A DNA stretch of 10,677 bases from the NCBI GenBank assembly GCA_964471235.1, contig CAYYGL010000170.1, forward strand, positions 1 through 10,677. Direction: 5' to 3'. Below are positions 4,025-10,677 of this stretch, piece after piece (position 1 is the stretch's first letter; every line of letters begins with the position of its first letter). The stretch is from CAYYGL01 sp964471235 (GTDB lineage Bacteria > Calditrichota > Calditrichia > RBG-13-44-9 > J075). The position numbers and the translations under genes were made by a program. The notes under the pieces are model-generated. The model was not told the DNA's origin, searched no databases, and worked only from the letters and a program-made list of their open reading frames with translations.

Positions 4025-5473
4025 TCAACAAAATTTCTCCAGCGCCTGCTTTACAAAATTCTTAACTTTTTTAACTCCAAATATCTCAATAACCGCCGGA
4101 AGTTCCGGGCCTGAAATCATACCCGTAAGAGCTATCCGAACCGGCTTCCATAAATCGGGTCCCTTAATTCCGGTCTCCGTCTGAACTTCTTTCATTAATA
4201 ATTTAAAGCTGTCCATCGTTAATTCGGACAATGGCTCAATCTTTTTTAGAAAACTTGACAACACGACCCTTGATGTTTCTTTTCTGAGAATGTCTAACGC
4301 TTCCTTTTCGACAATTTCCAGTTCATCTTTATAAAAAACTTCGGCAGCAGGATAGATATCCACCCCGCGTTCAATCTTTTTATAAACCGCCAGGATAATT
4401 TTCCGGGTCTTTTCCGCATCGGAAACATCCGCCCCGGCTTCCTGTAGAAAGGGGGTTAGAAATGCAACCAACTCATCTTCCGGCAACTGCCGTATATAGT
4501 GCCCGTTCATCCAGTTTAATTTTGTAATATCAAACACCGCACCGGCTTTGTGCACCCGCTCGATGGAAAATGCTTCGACCAACTCCTCCAATGTAAAAAA
4601 TTCCTGGTTCGTTCCGGGATTCCAGCCTAACAATGCCACAAAATTGATCAACGCTTGCGGCAGATATCCTTTCTCCCGATAATCTTCTACCGATACATCT
4701 CCCTGCCGTTTGCTAAGTTTACTGCGGTCGGGATTTAACAGCAGGGGAATGTGCGCCATCTGCGGCGGCTCCCAACTAAATGCTTTATAAAGCTGCAAAT
4801 GCTTGGGAACACTCTGCAACCACTCTTCACCCCGGATGACATGACTAATCTTCATCAGATGGTCATCCACCACGTTGGCTAAATGGTATGTCGGGTATCC
4901 ATCCGATTTCACCAGAATCTGATCGTCAACCAGTTCGTTCTGAAACCGTACTGTCCCCCGCACCAGGTCTTCCACCACCGTTTCCCCCTCCCGGGGCATT
5001 TTTAAGCGAATTACATGAGGGATTCCGGCAGCTATTTTTTCCTGCACCTCCGACGGTCTGAGGCGACGACAGGTACCATCGTACATCGGCTGCTGCCCGG
5101 CGGCTATTTGCTCTTCGCGCATTTTTTCCAACCGTTCCGGGGTACAAAAACAATAATAGGCATCCCCGCTTTCCAATAATCGTTCCGCATGTTCCCGGTA
5201 GAGCCGGAGTCGTTGCGATTGAACATAAGGTCCGTAATCGCCTCCGGCATCGGGACCTTCATCATAAGTTAATCCTGCCCATTTAAGGCTCTCGATCAAT
5301 TTTTCCGTTGCCCCTTCCACATAGCGGGTCTGGTCTGTATCTTCGATGCGCAGGATAAATTTTCCCCGGTGGTGGCGGGCAAACAGGTAATTGTATAACG
5401 CCGTCCGCAATCCGCCCACATGCAAATATCCGGTCGGGCTGGGTGCAAAACGGGTACGTATTTCTTCATTCAT
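4025..5473 (-). CDS. gltX: Glutamyl-tRNA synthetase
   Basis: A 482-residue class I aminoacyl-tRNA synthetase that joins glutamate to tRNA-Glu. The N-terminal FAPSPTGYLHVGGLRTALYN holds the HIGH-type signature (HVGG, 18-21). IEDTDQTR (43-50) is the Glu-specific catalytic motif, and KLSKRQG (252-258) is the KMSKS loop. Cys108, Cys110 and Cys135 resemble the zinc-knuckle cysteines of bacterial GluRS. The C-terminal helical anticodon-binding domain is complete, and the length is normal (about 465-490). The start is backed by AAAGGAG about 9 bases upstream. Because glnS is present in the window, the enzyme is probably discriminating and need not mischarge tRNA-Gln. It lies 171 bases downstream of dedA on the same strand. 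Confidence 0.97.
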   Translation of the reverse strand: MNEEIRTRFAPSPTGYLHVGGLRTALYNYLFARHHRGKFILRIEDTDQTRYVEGATEKLIESLKWAGLTYDEGPDAGGDYGPYVQSQRLRLYREHAERLLESGDAYYCFCTPERLEKMREEQIAAGQQPMYDGTCRRLRPSEVQEKIAAGIPHVIRLKMPREGETVVEDLVRGTVRFQNELVDDQILVKSDGYPTYHLANVVDDHLMKISHVIRGEEWLQSVPKHLQLYKAFSWEPPQMAHIPLLLNPDRSKLSKRQGDVSVEDYREKGYLPQALINFVALLGWNPGTNQEFFTLEELVEAFSIERVHKAGAVFDITKLNWMNGHYIRQLPEDELVAFLTPFLQEAGADVSDAEKTRKIILAVYKKIERGVDIYPAAEVFYKDELEIVEKEALDILRKETSRVVLSSFLKKIEPLSELTMDSFKLLMKEVQTETGIKGPDLWKPVRIALTGMISGPELPAVIEIFGVKKVKNFVKQALEKFC

Positions 5474-5644
5474 TTTTTTATTCTCCTTTAATAGGCTTCA
5501 ATGGTAGATGGGGTGAGTGGTGAATGGTGATTGGTAACCCTTTTACGATTCACGTTTCACTCATCATTCGTTACTCGTCACTTACCAAATTACTCAATTA
5601 CCCAATTCCCCTATCCACCCCCCAATAACCAATTTTCCGAATAC
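5474..5644. other. Low-complexity spacer between dedA and gltX
   Basis: From about 5501 to 5640 the plus strand has short irregular repeats of GGTGAATGGTGATTGG on the left and CACTCATCATTCGTTACTCG and related words on the right. TTGGTAA (5531-5537) pairs exactly with TTACCAA (5582-5588), and the longer flanks pair roughly, so the spacer could fold as an imperfect inverted repeat. Nothing coding is evident. Confidence 0.45.
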
Positions 5645-6271
5645 CTATACCTCATCCCCCCTTTTCTTCCGTTTAAACAAGAAGTAATAAATCAATGCAA
5701 TGATTCCGGCAGTTATCAATACGGAGAAAATGATTTTATTATACAAATTGATGTATTCCTGAATCTCCTGCCAGCTTTTCCCGATGAACGCTCCGGCGTA
5801 AATAATGATCCCGTTCCATATCAAAGCGCTCAGGGTGGCTAAACCGGTCACCATAACAAAATTCAACTTTGCCATACCGGCGGAGATGGAAATCACCGAG
5901 CGAATCCCGGATAAGAACCGATTGGCGGCAATAATCCAATAACCGAACTTGTGAAACAGGGATTCCACCCGGTCTAATTGCGACTGTTTCACCCATTTGA
6001 ATTTGCCGGATTCGAAAAAAGATTTTTCCAGTTTGTAAGCAATCCAGAACAATATCATAAAACCGACCACACTGCCTAAAGTGGTGCTGATAAGTACCCC
6101 GGCAAATGACAGGTGCCCCCTGCCAACAAAATAGGCGCCAATCAAGGTGACTGTATCCCCCGGGATAGGAGGAAACAGGTTTTCGACAACGGCGCTCAGG
6201 AACAACAGAATATATGCCATATCCGGGTTGTTCCGGGCAAATACAACAAACTGGTCGATTAAATGTTCCAC
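5645..6271 (-). CDS. DedA-family (SNARE-associated/VTT) membrane protein
   Basis: A 208-residue protein with several hydrophobic segments (about 18-32, 40-50, 57-79, 111-118, 139-165, 181-199) and a basic C-terminus. ENLFPPIPGDTVTLIGAYF (30-48) and the RFLSGIRSVISISAGMAKLNF stretch (118-138) are the two re-entrant signature motifs of DedA proteins, including Glu30, Arg118 and Arg124. Members act in the inner membrane; some are flippases for undecaprenyl phosphate or phospholipids and depend on the proton-motive force. The exact substrate here is unknown. Translation starts at GTG with a short AGGA upstream. It sits between glnS and gltX on the same strand, but separated by spacers of 200 and 171 bases, so a common operon is uncertain. 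Confidence 0.93.
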   Translation of the reverse strand: MEHLIDQFVVFARNNPDMAYILLFLSAVVENLFPPIPGDTVTLIGAYFVGRGHLSFAGVLISTTLGSVVGFMILFWIAYKLEKSFFESGKFKWVKQSQLDRVESLFHKFGYWIIAANRFLSGIRSVISISAGMAKLNFVMVTGLATLSALIWNGIIIYAGAFIGKSWQEIQEYINLYNKIIFSVLITAGIIALIYYFLFKRKKRGDEV

Positions 6272-6471
6272 ACAATCCTGTTACGAGTAGAGGTTAAATG
6301 CATCGTTAAGGAGAACACCACTAACAAGGTTGCAAATTCAGAATCATTCAGATAAACAAATCTCCGCTAAGCAGGCAGGCTCCAATTTATATCTTTCCCT
6401 AATCTCCTTACCCCATCCATTCTCGCTTCACTCTTTTATCCTTACCCGTTTACCTTTTTCCCATCCTTCTC
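6272..6471. other. Spacer with a polypyrimidine tract
   Basis: Bases about 6390-6471 on the plus strand are roughly four-fifths C and T (runs like TTTCCC, CTCTTTTATCC, CCATCCTTCTCTC). In the glnS transcript this would be a purine-rich 3' region immediately after the stop codon. No stem-loop terminator was found. Confidence 0.4.
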
Positions 6472-8199
6472 TCACCCGCTCTTTTTTTGCAGCTTTGCCC
6501 AGGTATCTTTTAAGGAGACCGTGCGATTAAAAACCGGTTTCCCCGGTTTGGAATCCACTGAATCCACTACAAAATACCCGTTCCGCAGGAACTGGTATCG
6601 GTTGGCCGGCTGAGCATTTGCCAGGGACGGCTCCAGTTTGCAACCGGTTAACACCTGTAATGAGTTGGGATTGAGGTATTCTTTAAAATCCGTCTCATCG
6701 CGGGGATCATCCGGGTTGGCTTTGGTGAACAGGTGTTCATAAAGCCGCACTTCGGCGTCAATGGCATGGGCGGCCGATACCCAGTGAAGCGTTCCCTTTA
6801 CTTTGCGCCCGTCTTTGGACCAGCCGCCCCGGGTTTCCGGATCATAAGTACAGCGCAACTCCACAATCTCACCGGTGGCTTCGTCTTTCACCACATCGGT
6901 ACAGGTGATGTAATAGGCATGCATCAGGCGCACTTCCTTGCCGGGCGCCAGGCGGAAAAACTTTTTGGGCGGGTTTTCCATAAAATCGCTCTGTTCGATA
7001 TACACTACCCGGGAAAACGGGACTTTCCGTTTGCCCATCTCCGGGTCCTCCGGGTTGTTCACCGCTTCCATTTCTTCCACCAGGTCTTCCGGATAATTTT
7101 CAATCACCACCCGGAGCGGTCGCAGCACCGCCATCACCCGCGGGGCGCGTAGGTTTAAATCTTCTCGCAGGCAGTGCTCTAACAGGGCAATATCCACCAT
7201 GTTATCGGATTTAGTTACACCAATCCGTTCACAAAAATCACGGATGGATTCCGGGGTATATCCACGGCGCCGCAGTCCGGCAATGGTAGGCATCCGGGGA
7301 TCATCCCAGCCGTTCACATACCCGCCCTTTACCAACTCTTGCAGCTTCCGTTTGCTCATCACCGTGTAACTGAGATTCAGTCGGGCAAATTCAATTTGCC
7401 GGGGATGGTGAACGCCTAATTGCTCCAGAAACCAATCATACAGGGGGCGATGATCCTCAAACTCCAGGGTGCAAATCGAATGAGTGATGCCTTCAATGGA
7501 ATCGGACTGCCCGTGCGCCCAGTCGTAAGTGGGATAGATGCACCAGGTATCCCCGGTGCGGTGGTGCGTGGCACGGAGAATCCGGTACATCACCGGGTCA
7601 CGCAAATTGATATTGGGCGATGCCATATCAATTTTAGCACGCAACACTTTTTCGCCGTCTTTAAATTCGCCCTGACGCATCCGTTCGAATAACTCCAGAT
7701 TTTCTTCCACGGTGCGATTGCGGTAGGGACTTTCCCTGCCGGGTTCGGTGAGAGTGCCGCGGTATTCCCGAATCTCCTCGGCGGATAAATCATCCACATA
7801 GGCCTTACCGTCTTTTATCAACTGCACCGCCCATTCATATAGTTGGTGAAAATAATCCGAAGCGTAATAAAGACGATCTTCCCAGTCAAAACCCAGCCAT
7901 TTGACATCCCGGATTATCGAATCCACATATTCCGCTTCTTCCTTGACCGGATTGGTATCATCAAAGCGCAGGTTACACAAGCCATTGTAGGCTTCCGCCA
8001 GCCCGAAATTCAGGCAGATCGATTTGGCGTGACCGATGTGCAGATAGCCGTTGGGCTCCGGTGGGAAACGGGTATGCACCCTGGTAAACCTGCCGCTTTT
8101 TAAATCTTCATCAATGATGTTGCGAATAAAATTCGCAGGCGGGGTTTTCCCTCCCTCATCTGCCCCGCTCACATTCTTTGTCACGTCTTCGTTGTTCAT
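6472..8199 (-). CDS. glnS: Glutaminyl-tRNA synthetase
   Basis: A 575-residue class I synthetase that charges tRNA-Gln with glutamine. FPPEPNGYLHIGHAKSICLN (45-64) contains HIGH at 54-57; LRFDDTNPVKEE (77-88) is the GlnRS/GluRS catalytic motif in its Gln form; VMSKRKL (280-286) is the KMSKS loop. The C-terminal two-barrel anticodon-binding domain is present (for example LNPNSLQVLTGC and NRYQFLRNGYFVVD). It is slightly longer than E. coli GlnRS (554), chiefly through a polar N-terminal extension of about 20 residues. The start is fixed by an AGGAGG site 10 bases upstream. Its presence suggests that direct Gln-tRNA synthesis operates here. Confidence 0.97.
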   Translation of the reverse strand: MNNEDVTKNVSGADEGGKTPPANFIRNIIDEDLKSGRFTRVHTRFPPEPNGYLHIGHAKSICLNFGLAEAYNGLCNLRFDDTNPVKEEAEYVDSIIRDVKWLGFDWEDRLYYASDYFHQLYEWAVQLIKDGKAYVDDLSAEEIREYRGTLTEPGRESPYRNRTVEENLELFERMRQGEFKDGEKVLRAKIDMASPNINLRDPVMYRILRATHHRTGDTWCIYPTYDWAHGQSDSIEGITHSICTLEFEDHRPLYDWFLEQLGVHHPRQIEFARLNLSYTVMSKRKLQELVKGGYVNGWDDPRMPTIAGLRRRGYTPESIRDFCERIGVTKSDNMVDIALLEHCLREDLNLRAPRVMAVLRPLRVVIENYPEDLVEEMEAVNNPEDPEMGKRKVPFSRVVYIEQSDFMENPPKKFFRLAPGKEVRLMHAYYITCTDVVKDEATGEIVELRCTYDPETRGGWSKDGRKVKGTLHWVSAAHAIDAEVRLYEHLFTKANPDDPRDETDFKEYLNPNSLQVLTGCKLEPSLANAQPANRYQFLRNGYFVVDSVDSKPGKPVFNRTVSLKDTWAKLQKKSG

Positions 8200-8245
8200 A
8201 ATAGATCAACCTCCTGAAACTGATTACCCGGATTAGAAAGCGTGA

Positions 8246-8274
8246 ATTTTACAAAATTTAGGGATGTGAAACAA
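8246..8274 (-). promoter_or_regulatory. Candidate glnS promoter
   Basis: On the minus strand TTGTTT (8274-8269), a 17-base spacer and TAAAAT (8251-8246). The -35 match is weak. Just upstream lies a perfect hairpin, GGTTGA-ATTAG-TCAACC (8276-8292), which could be an operator. Confidence 0.3.
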
Positions 8275-8326
8275 GGGTTGAATTAGTCAACCTAAGAAGT
8301 AAGTTGAGTCAAAGTTTATTTTTCGC

Positions 8327-8355
8327 TTGATAAAAATTGAAGTGATGAGTAAGAT
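8327..8355 (+). promoter_or_regulatory. Candidate promoter of the PorV-like gene
   Basis: TTGATA (8327-8332), a 17-base spacer, then TAAGAT (8350-8355). The string TAAGATTG at 8350-8357 also differs by one base from the Bacteroidota -7 consensus TAnnTTTG. It leaves a leader of about 30 bases before the ATG, with GGAGA about 8 bases upstream of the start codon. Confidence 0.4.
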
Positions 8356-8392
8356 TGTTTGATAAGTTTTTATCTCTACGGAGAGATTTACC

Positions 8393-9685
8393 ATGAATAA
8401 ACTCACTGCCACTTTATTTAGCGCCATTTTTATCTACCTGTTTGTAATCCCTATTCCCGGTAATGCCCAGGGGGAGACTACTATGCTGTTTTTAAAAATA
8501 TCGCCTTCACCGGTTGTTAATGGGATGGGTGTGGCCGGGACTGCCCTGCCAAGCATGGATCCTTCAGCATTCTACAATAATCCTGCACAATTAGGCTACA
8601 TGAGCCGCGCACTCAATGCTTCTTATCAATTTTACCCGGGCAATACTGATTGGTTGGCAGGATTCAAACTCAGTAATTTATACTATTCTGCCTGGACGTT
8701 AACCGGAGGATATAATTTTCAAAATCTCTCACCAGATTTACCATTTAGTTTCGGAGTGGGATATTTACACGGGGGAATCAATTATGGCACGAGTCTAATC
8801 ATTGATGATAACAATAATAAAATCGAAAGTGTTGAATCGCGCGAGTACTTTGATGCTTTTTCTTTCGGTACAAGTATCAATTATTTCTTTAACATAAATG
8901 CAGGTTTGACCTATAAAACTGTAAACTCCTCACTGGTTTCGGGGGTCAATGTAACGAAAGATCAACTCAATGAAGCTAAAGTAAATGCGTTAGATTTTGG
9001 CGTTCTGGTGACAATTCCCATTTATCCGGTAGCGCATACCATCCGCCCTCCCCTTTCGCCCCTTTCTCCACCAACACGAACCTTTGTTAATTTTTCTATC
9101 GGGTATGCCAAAACCAATATTGGGGATAAGGTGCAATATACGAACTTCAACACAGAAGATCCCATCCCCCGCACCGCCAAATTAGGATATGCCCTATCCA
9201 TGGGAATACCAGTGCGGGCAAGCAATACGCTCCTCTGGGGAATAGTGATCGATTGGACTGCCGAAGCCGAGGATTTATTAATTGATCGTGCCAGCCAGGA
9301 ATATAAAGGCGGTTTATGGGGAGAGATTAACCCTTACCGGAACATCATACTTCTTAAGCATGATGAGAAAGTAAATGTGCACTTTGGATTCCAGATTCAG
9401 TTGTTGGAGGCGTTGTCGTTTCGGTGGGGACAGTTCAACGGACCAGGATACGCTTCCCCGGACTACGGTCCTCCTCGAACCTGGGGATTCAGCATTACAT
9501 CCGATGGCTTGCTAAAGCTTTTAACCCCCAAAACCAAAGCTTCCGAACTCGTTTTTATCCGGGAACACTTTAAAATTCAATACCATTGGAGTCGATATTA
9601 CCTGAAGAAAGATCAGTTCAACAACTATCACCCATTGCATGGCACAAAGTTCCAGGGATTAACCATAGCAGTGACCGGATTCTGA
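8393..9685 (+). CDS. PorV/PorQ-family outer-membrane beta-barrel protein
   Basis: A 430-residue exported protein. Residues 1-25 are a signal peptide (basic start, hydrophobic core, probable cleavage after GNA). Next comes FLKISPSPVVNGMGVAGTAL followed by DPSAFYNNPAQLGY, the hallmark N-terminal region of PorV/PorQ (FadL-like) barrels, which have a GMGGA...NPA pattern. The rest alternates short amphipathic strands and turns and ends in Phe, as many outer-membrane barrels do. In Bacteroidota PorV acts with the type IX secretion system, but many PorV/PorQ paralogues have no known partner, so secretion cannot be assumed here. A Pro-rich stretch (RPPLSPLSPPTRT, near 217-229) probably forms a surface or periplasmic loop. 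It is divergent from glnS and convergent with the DUF6132 gene. Confidence 0.8.
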   Translation: MNKLTATLFSAIFIYLFVIPIPGNAQGETTMLFLKISPSPVVNGMGVAGTALPSMDPSAFYNNPAQLGYMSRALNASYQFYPGNTDWLAGFKLSNLYYSAWTLTGGYNFQNLSPDLPFSFGVGYLHGGINYGTSLIIDDNNNKIESVESREYFDAFSFGTSINYFFNINAGLTYKTVNSSLVSGVNVTKDQLNEAKVNALDFGVLVTIPIYPVAHTIRPPLSPLSPPTRTFVNFSIGYAKTNIGDKVQYTNFNTEDPIPRTAKLGYALSMGIPVRASNTLLWGIVIDWTAEAEDLLIDRASQEYKGGLWGEINPYRNIILLKHDEKVNVHFGFQIQLLEALSFRWGQFNGPGYASPDYGPPRTWGFSITSDGLLKLLTPKTKASELVFIREHFKIQYHWSRYYLKKDQFNNYHPLHGTKFQGLTIAVTGF

Positions 9686-9740
9686 AGTAAGAAGGGGTTA
9701 ATAAAAATGAATATGATAGAGAGTCCCTTCGAACCGAAAA

Positions 9741-9938
9741 TCAATCCTTTTTCTTTTTATCATTACCCCCACCCCAGGCAAGCACAGCACCCATTACAAA
9801 GCCGTAAAGGGTGCTGATGTAGGGATTGCTGCTGATCGGGCAGGTGCCGCTGTAACATCCGACAAAATAATAGTAGGCAAAGCCCAATCCTGCGCCGATG
9901 CCGCCAAAAATTGCCACTCGTTTCCAGAAACGTTTCAC
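9741..9938 (-). CDS. DUF6132-family small membrane protein
   Basis: 65 residues with two hydrophobic helices (about 8-27 and 41-56) joined by a loop that carries GCYSGTCPISSNPYISTLYG. The loop's GC..GTCPI.S.P..ST pattern with Cys28 and Cys33 is characteristic of DUF6132. The C-terminus is lysine-rich and probably cytoplasmic. Translation starts at GTG within GTGA, overlapping the rhodanese stop by 4 bases, so the two are translationally coupled. Such proteins are often found beside rhodanese or sulfur-transfer genes. A role in moving sulfur or sulfide across the membrane is inference from context; the two cysteines are suitable. Confidence 0.85.
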   Translation of the reverse strand: MKRFWKRVAIFGGIGAGLGFAYYYFVGCYSGTCPISSNPYISTLYGFVMGAVLAWGGGNDKKKKD

Positions 9939-10381
9939 TTCTTCTCCCCAGCAGCTTCTTTTTCGACCGGCAGCCCGGCACGATTCCAGGCAAGCATCCC
10001 GCCCATTATATTATAGATATGGGCAAATCCTTTTTTCTGCAAATAACGGGATGCAAAGCCGCTGCGATTTCCACTATGACAAACCAAAAGAATCTTTTTG
10101 TCTTTTACCGAATCGAGCTGAGATGACCATTGTTCTATTTGTTGAACCGGCTTCAATTCGGCGCCCTTTATATGGCCTAACGGACCATTATATTCCCCGG
10201 GTGTGCGCACATCAATAAGCACAATGGAACTGTCTTCGGAAATCATTTTATATGCTTCTTTGACATCTATATTGGTAAACTCATTGCTTTGACCATTGCT
10301 CTTCTCACAACTGAACAACCCCAATATCACAAATACCATCACACCCAAACGACGTATATACCTTACGGATTGCTTCATCAT
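9935..10381 (-). CDS. Rhodanese-domain lipoprotein
   Basis: A 148-residue protein. Residues 1-25 are a lipoprotein signal peptide: basic start, hydrophobic stretch VMVFVILGLFSC with Cys25 as the lipidated residue. Residues about 36-138 are a single rhodanese domain: VLIDVRTPGEY (54-64), LLVCHSGNRS with active-site Cys101 in the CxxGxRS loop, and MGGMLAWNRAGLPV at the end. Family members carry a persulfide on this Cys and transfer sulfur to acceptors such as thiols or cyanide; the substrate here is not known. It should sit on the periplasmic face of a membrane. The start has GAGGAG about 9 bases upstream of the first ATG. It is the first gene of a two-gene unit with the DUF6132 gene. Confidence 0.92.
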   Translation of the reverse strand: MMKQSVRYIRRLGVMVFVILGLFSCEKSNGQSNEFTNIDVKEAYKMISEDSSIVLIDVRTPGEYNGPLGHIKGAELKPVQQIEQWSSQLDSVKDKKILLVCHSGNRSGFASRYLQKKGFAHIYNIMGGMLAWNRAGLPVEKEAAGEKK

Positions 10382-10505
10382 AAGACGTTTCTCCTCAAAA
10401 TTTTAGTTGTGTTAACGTTTATCATTCAATAGTAAATAGATGCAGTGGAAATCGAAAGGTTACAGGGGTGATTTTGCAGGGATAACGGAATTATCATGAA
10501 GTCGG

Positions 10506-10677
10506 TCAGTCTATCCGATCGGGGCTGTTCCAGAAAAACTGGGTAATGCCGCTTTCGGTGACTATCCAGATGTAATCGCCGTCGAGCATCAATTCATGGC
10601 AGCGCTCATCCGGTAACCCATCCTGTCGAGAGAACAATCGCCATGATTCTCGTTCCCGGTCATATTTCAGCAAACCT
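10506..10677 (-). CDS. C-terminal end of a propeller-repeat protein (partial)
   Basis: An open frame runs off the right edge and ends at TGA (10506-10508), giving 57 residues. GLLKYDRERESWRLF, then DGLPDERCHELMLDGDYIWI and TESGITQF match one blade of regulator-propeller / two-component-regulator-type beta-propellers (G[VL].[RK]YD....W..F....GLP...V..I..D...IW..T..G). The protein ends soon after the blade (FFWNSPDRID). The rest of the protein and its job cannot be seen. The frame is too short to stand out by length and lacks a start in this window. It lies 124 bases upstream of the rhodanese gene on the same strand. Confidence 0.7.
   Translation of the reverse strand, partial: GLLKYDRERESWRLFSRQDGLPDERCHELMLDGDYIWIVTESGITQFFWNSPDRID

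Noticed and set aside
5531..5842. Plus-strand open frame opposite the end of dedA
   Set aside because: It lies in low-complexity sequence and antisense to a clear membrane-protein gene; no domain or ribosome site.
9691..9730. GAAGGG/CCCTTC stem between the convergent PorV-like and DUF6132 genes as terminator
   Set aside because: A 6-bp stem with a loop of about 28 bases and no immediate T-run is too weak to call.
10400..10429. Minus-strand promoter TTGAAT-18-TAAAAT for the rhodanese gene
   Set aside because: The implied start site would fall inside the ribosome binding site at 10391-10396.

Overview
The window looks like a piece of a bacterial chromosome from the FCB superphylum (Bacteroidota, Ignavibacteriota, Calditrichota or relatives). 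The clues are a PorV/PorQ-type outer-membrane barrel, a DUF6132 membrane protein beside a rhodanese lipoprotein, a regulator-propeller-type protein end, separate glutamyl- and glutaminyl-tRNA synthetases, and a tRNA-linked GIY-YIG gene. This assignment is inference from gene content; there is no rRNA or marker comparison behind it. One stretch of 100 N (2642-2741) marks an assembly gap.

Layout. 1-211 carries a REP-like palindromic repeat. 212-535 encodes a small Rho_N/coiled-coil protein. 536-1099 has no convincing gene but contains a nested inverted-repeat element (710-939). 1100-2436 is a two-gene toxin-antitoxin locus: a short RelE/HigB-like toxin followed 2 bases later by an antitoxin that joins a HigA-type helix-turn-helix to an ImmA/IrrE zinc-protease domain.

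2471-3367 is the most unusual part. An intact tRNA-Asn(GTT) gene on the minus strand (3197-3268) is surrounded by three broken tRNA-Asn copies and two near-identical GIY-YIG nuclease genes. Each nuclease gene follows a copy of the same tRNA terminator. Each nuclease stop codon lies inside tRNA-Asn D-loop sequence. Two of the broken tRNAs carry the same 18-bp GC-rich palindrome at the same place, directly 3' of the anticodon, and a relative of this palindrome sits at the left edge of the window. This reads as a tandemly growing tRNA/GIY-YIG unit that has also been invaded by palindromic repeats.

3551-8199 is a quieter minus-strand block: a free-standing CBM48 protein with a lysine-rich tail, glutamyl-tRNA synthetase (gltX), a DedA-family membrane protein and glutaminyl-tRNA synthetase (glnS). 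The spacers after dedA and glnS are low-complexity. With both synthetases present, Glu-tRNA and Gln-tRNA are probably charged directly. 8393-9685 encodes a PorV/PorQ-like barrel on the plus strand, diverging from glnS. 9741-10381 is a minus-strand pair, rhodanese lipoprotein then DUF6132 protein, overlapping by 4 bases. The right edge (10506-10677) holds the C-terminal end of a propeller-repeat protein running off the window.
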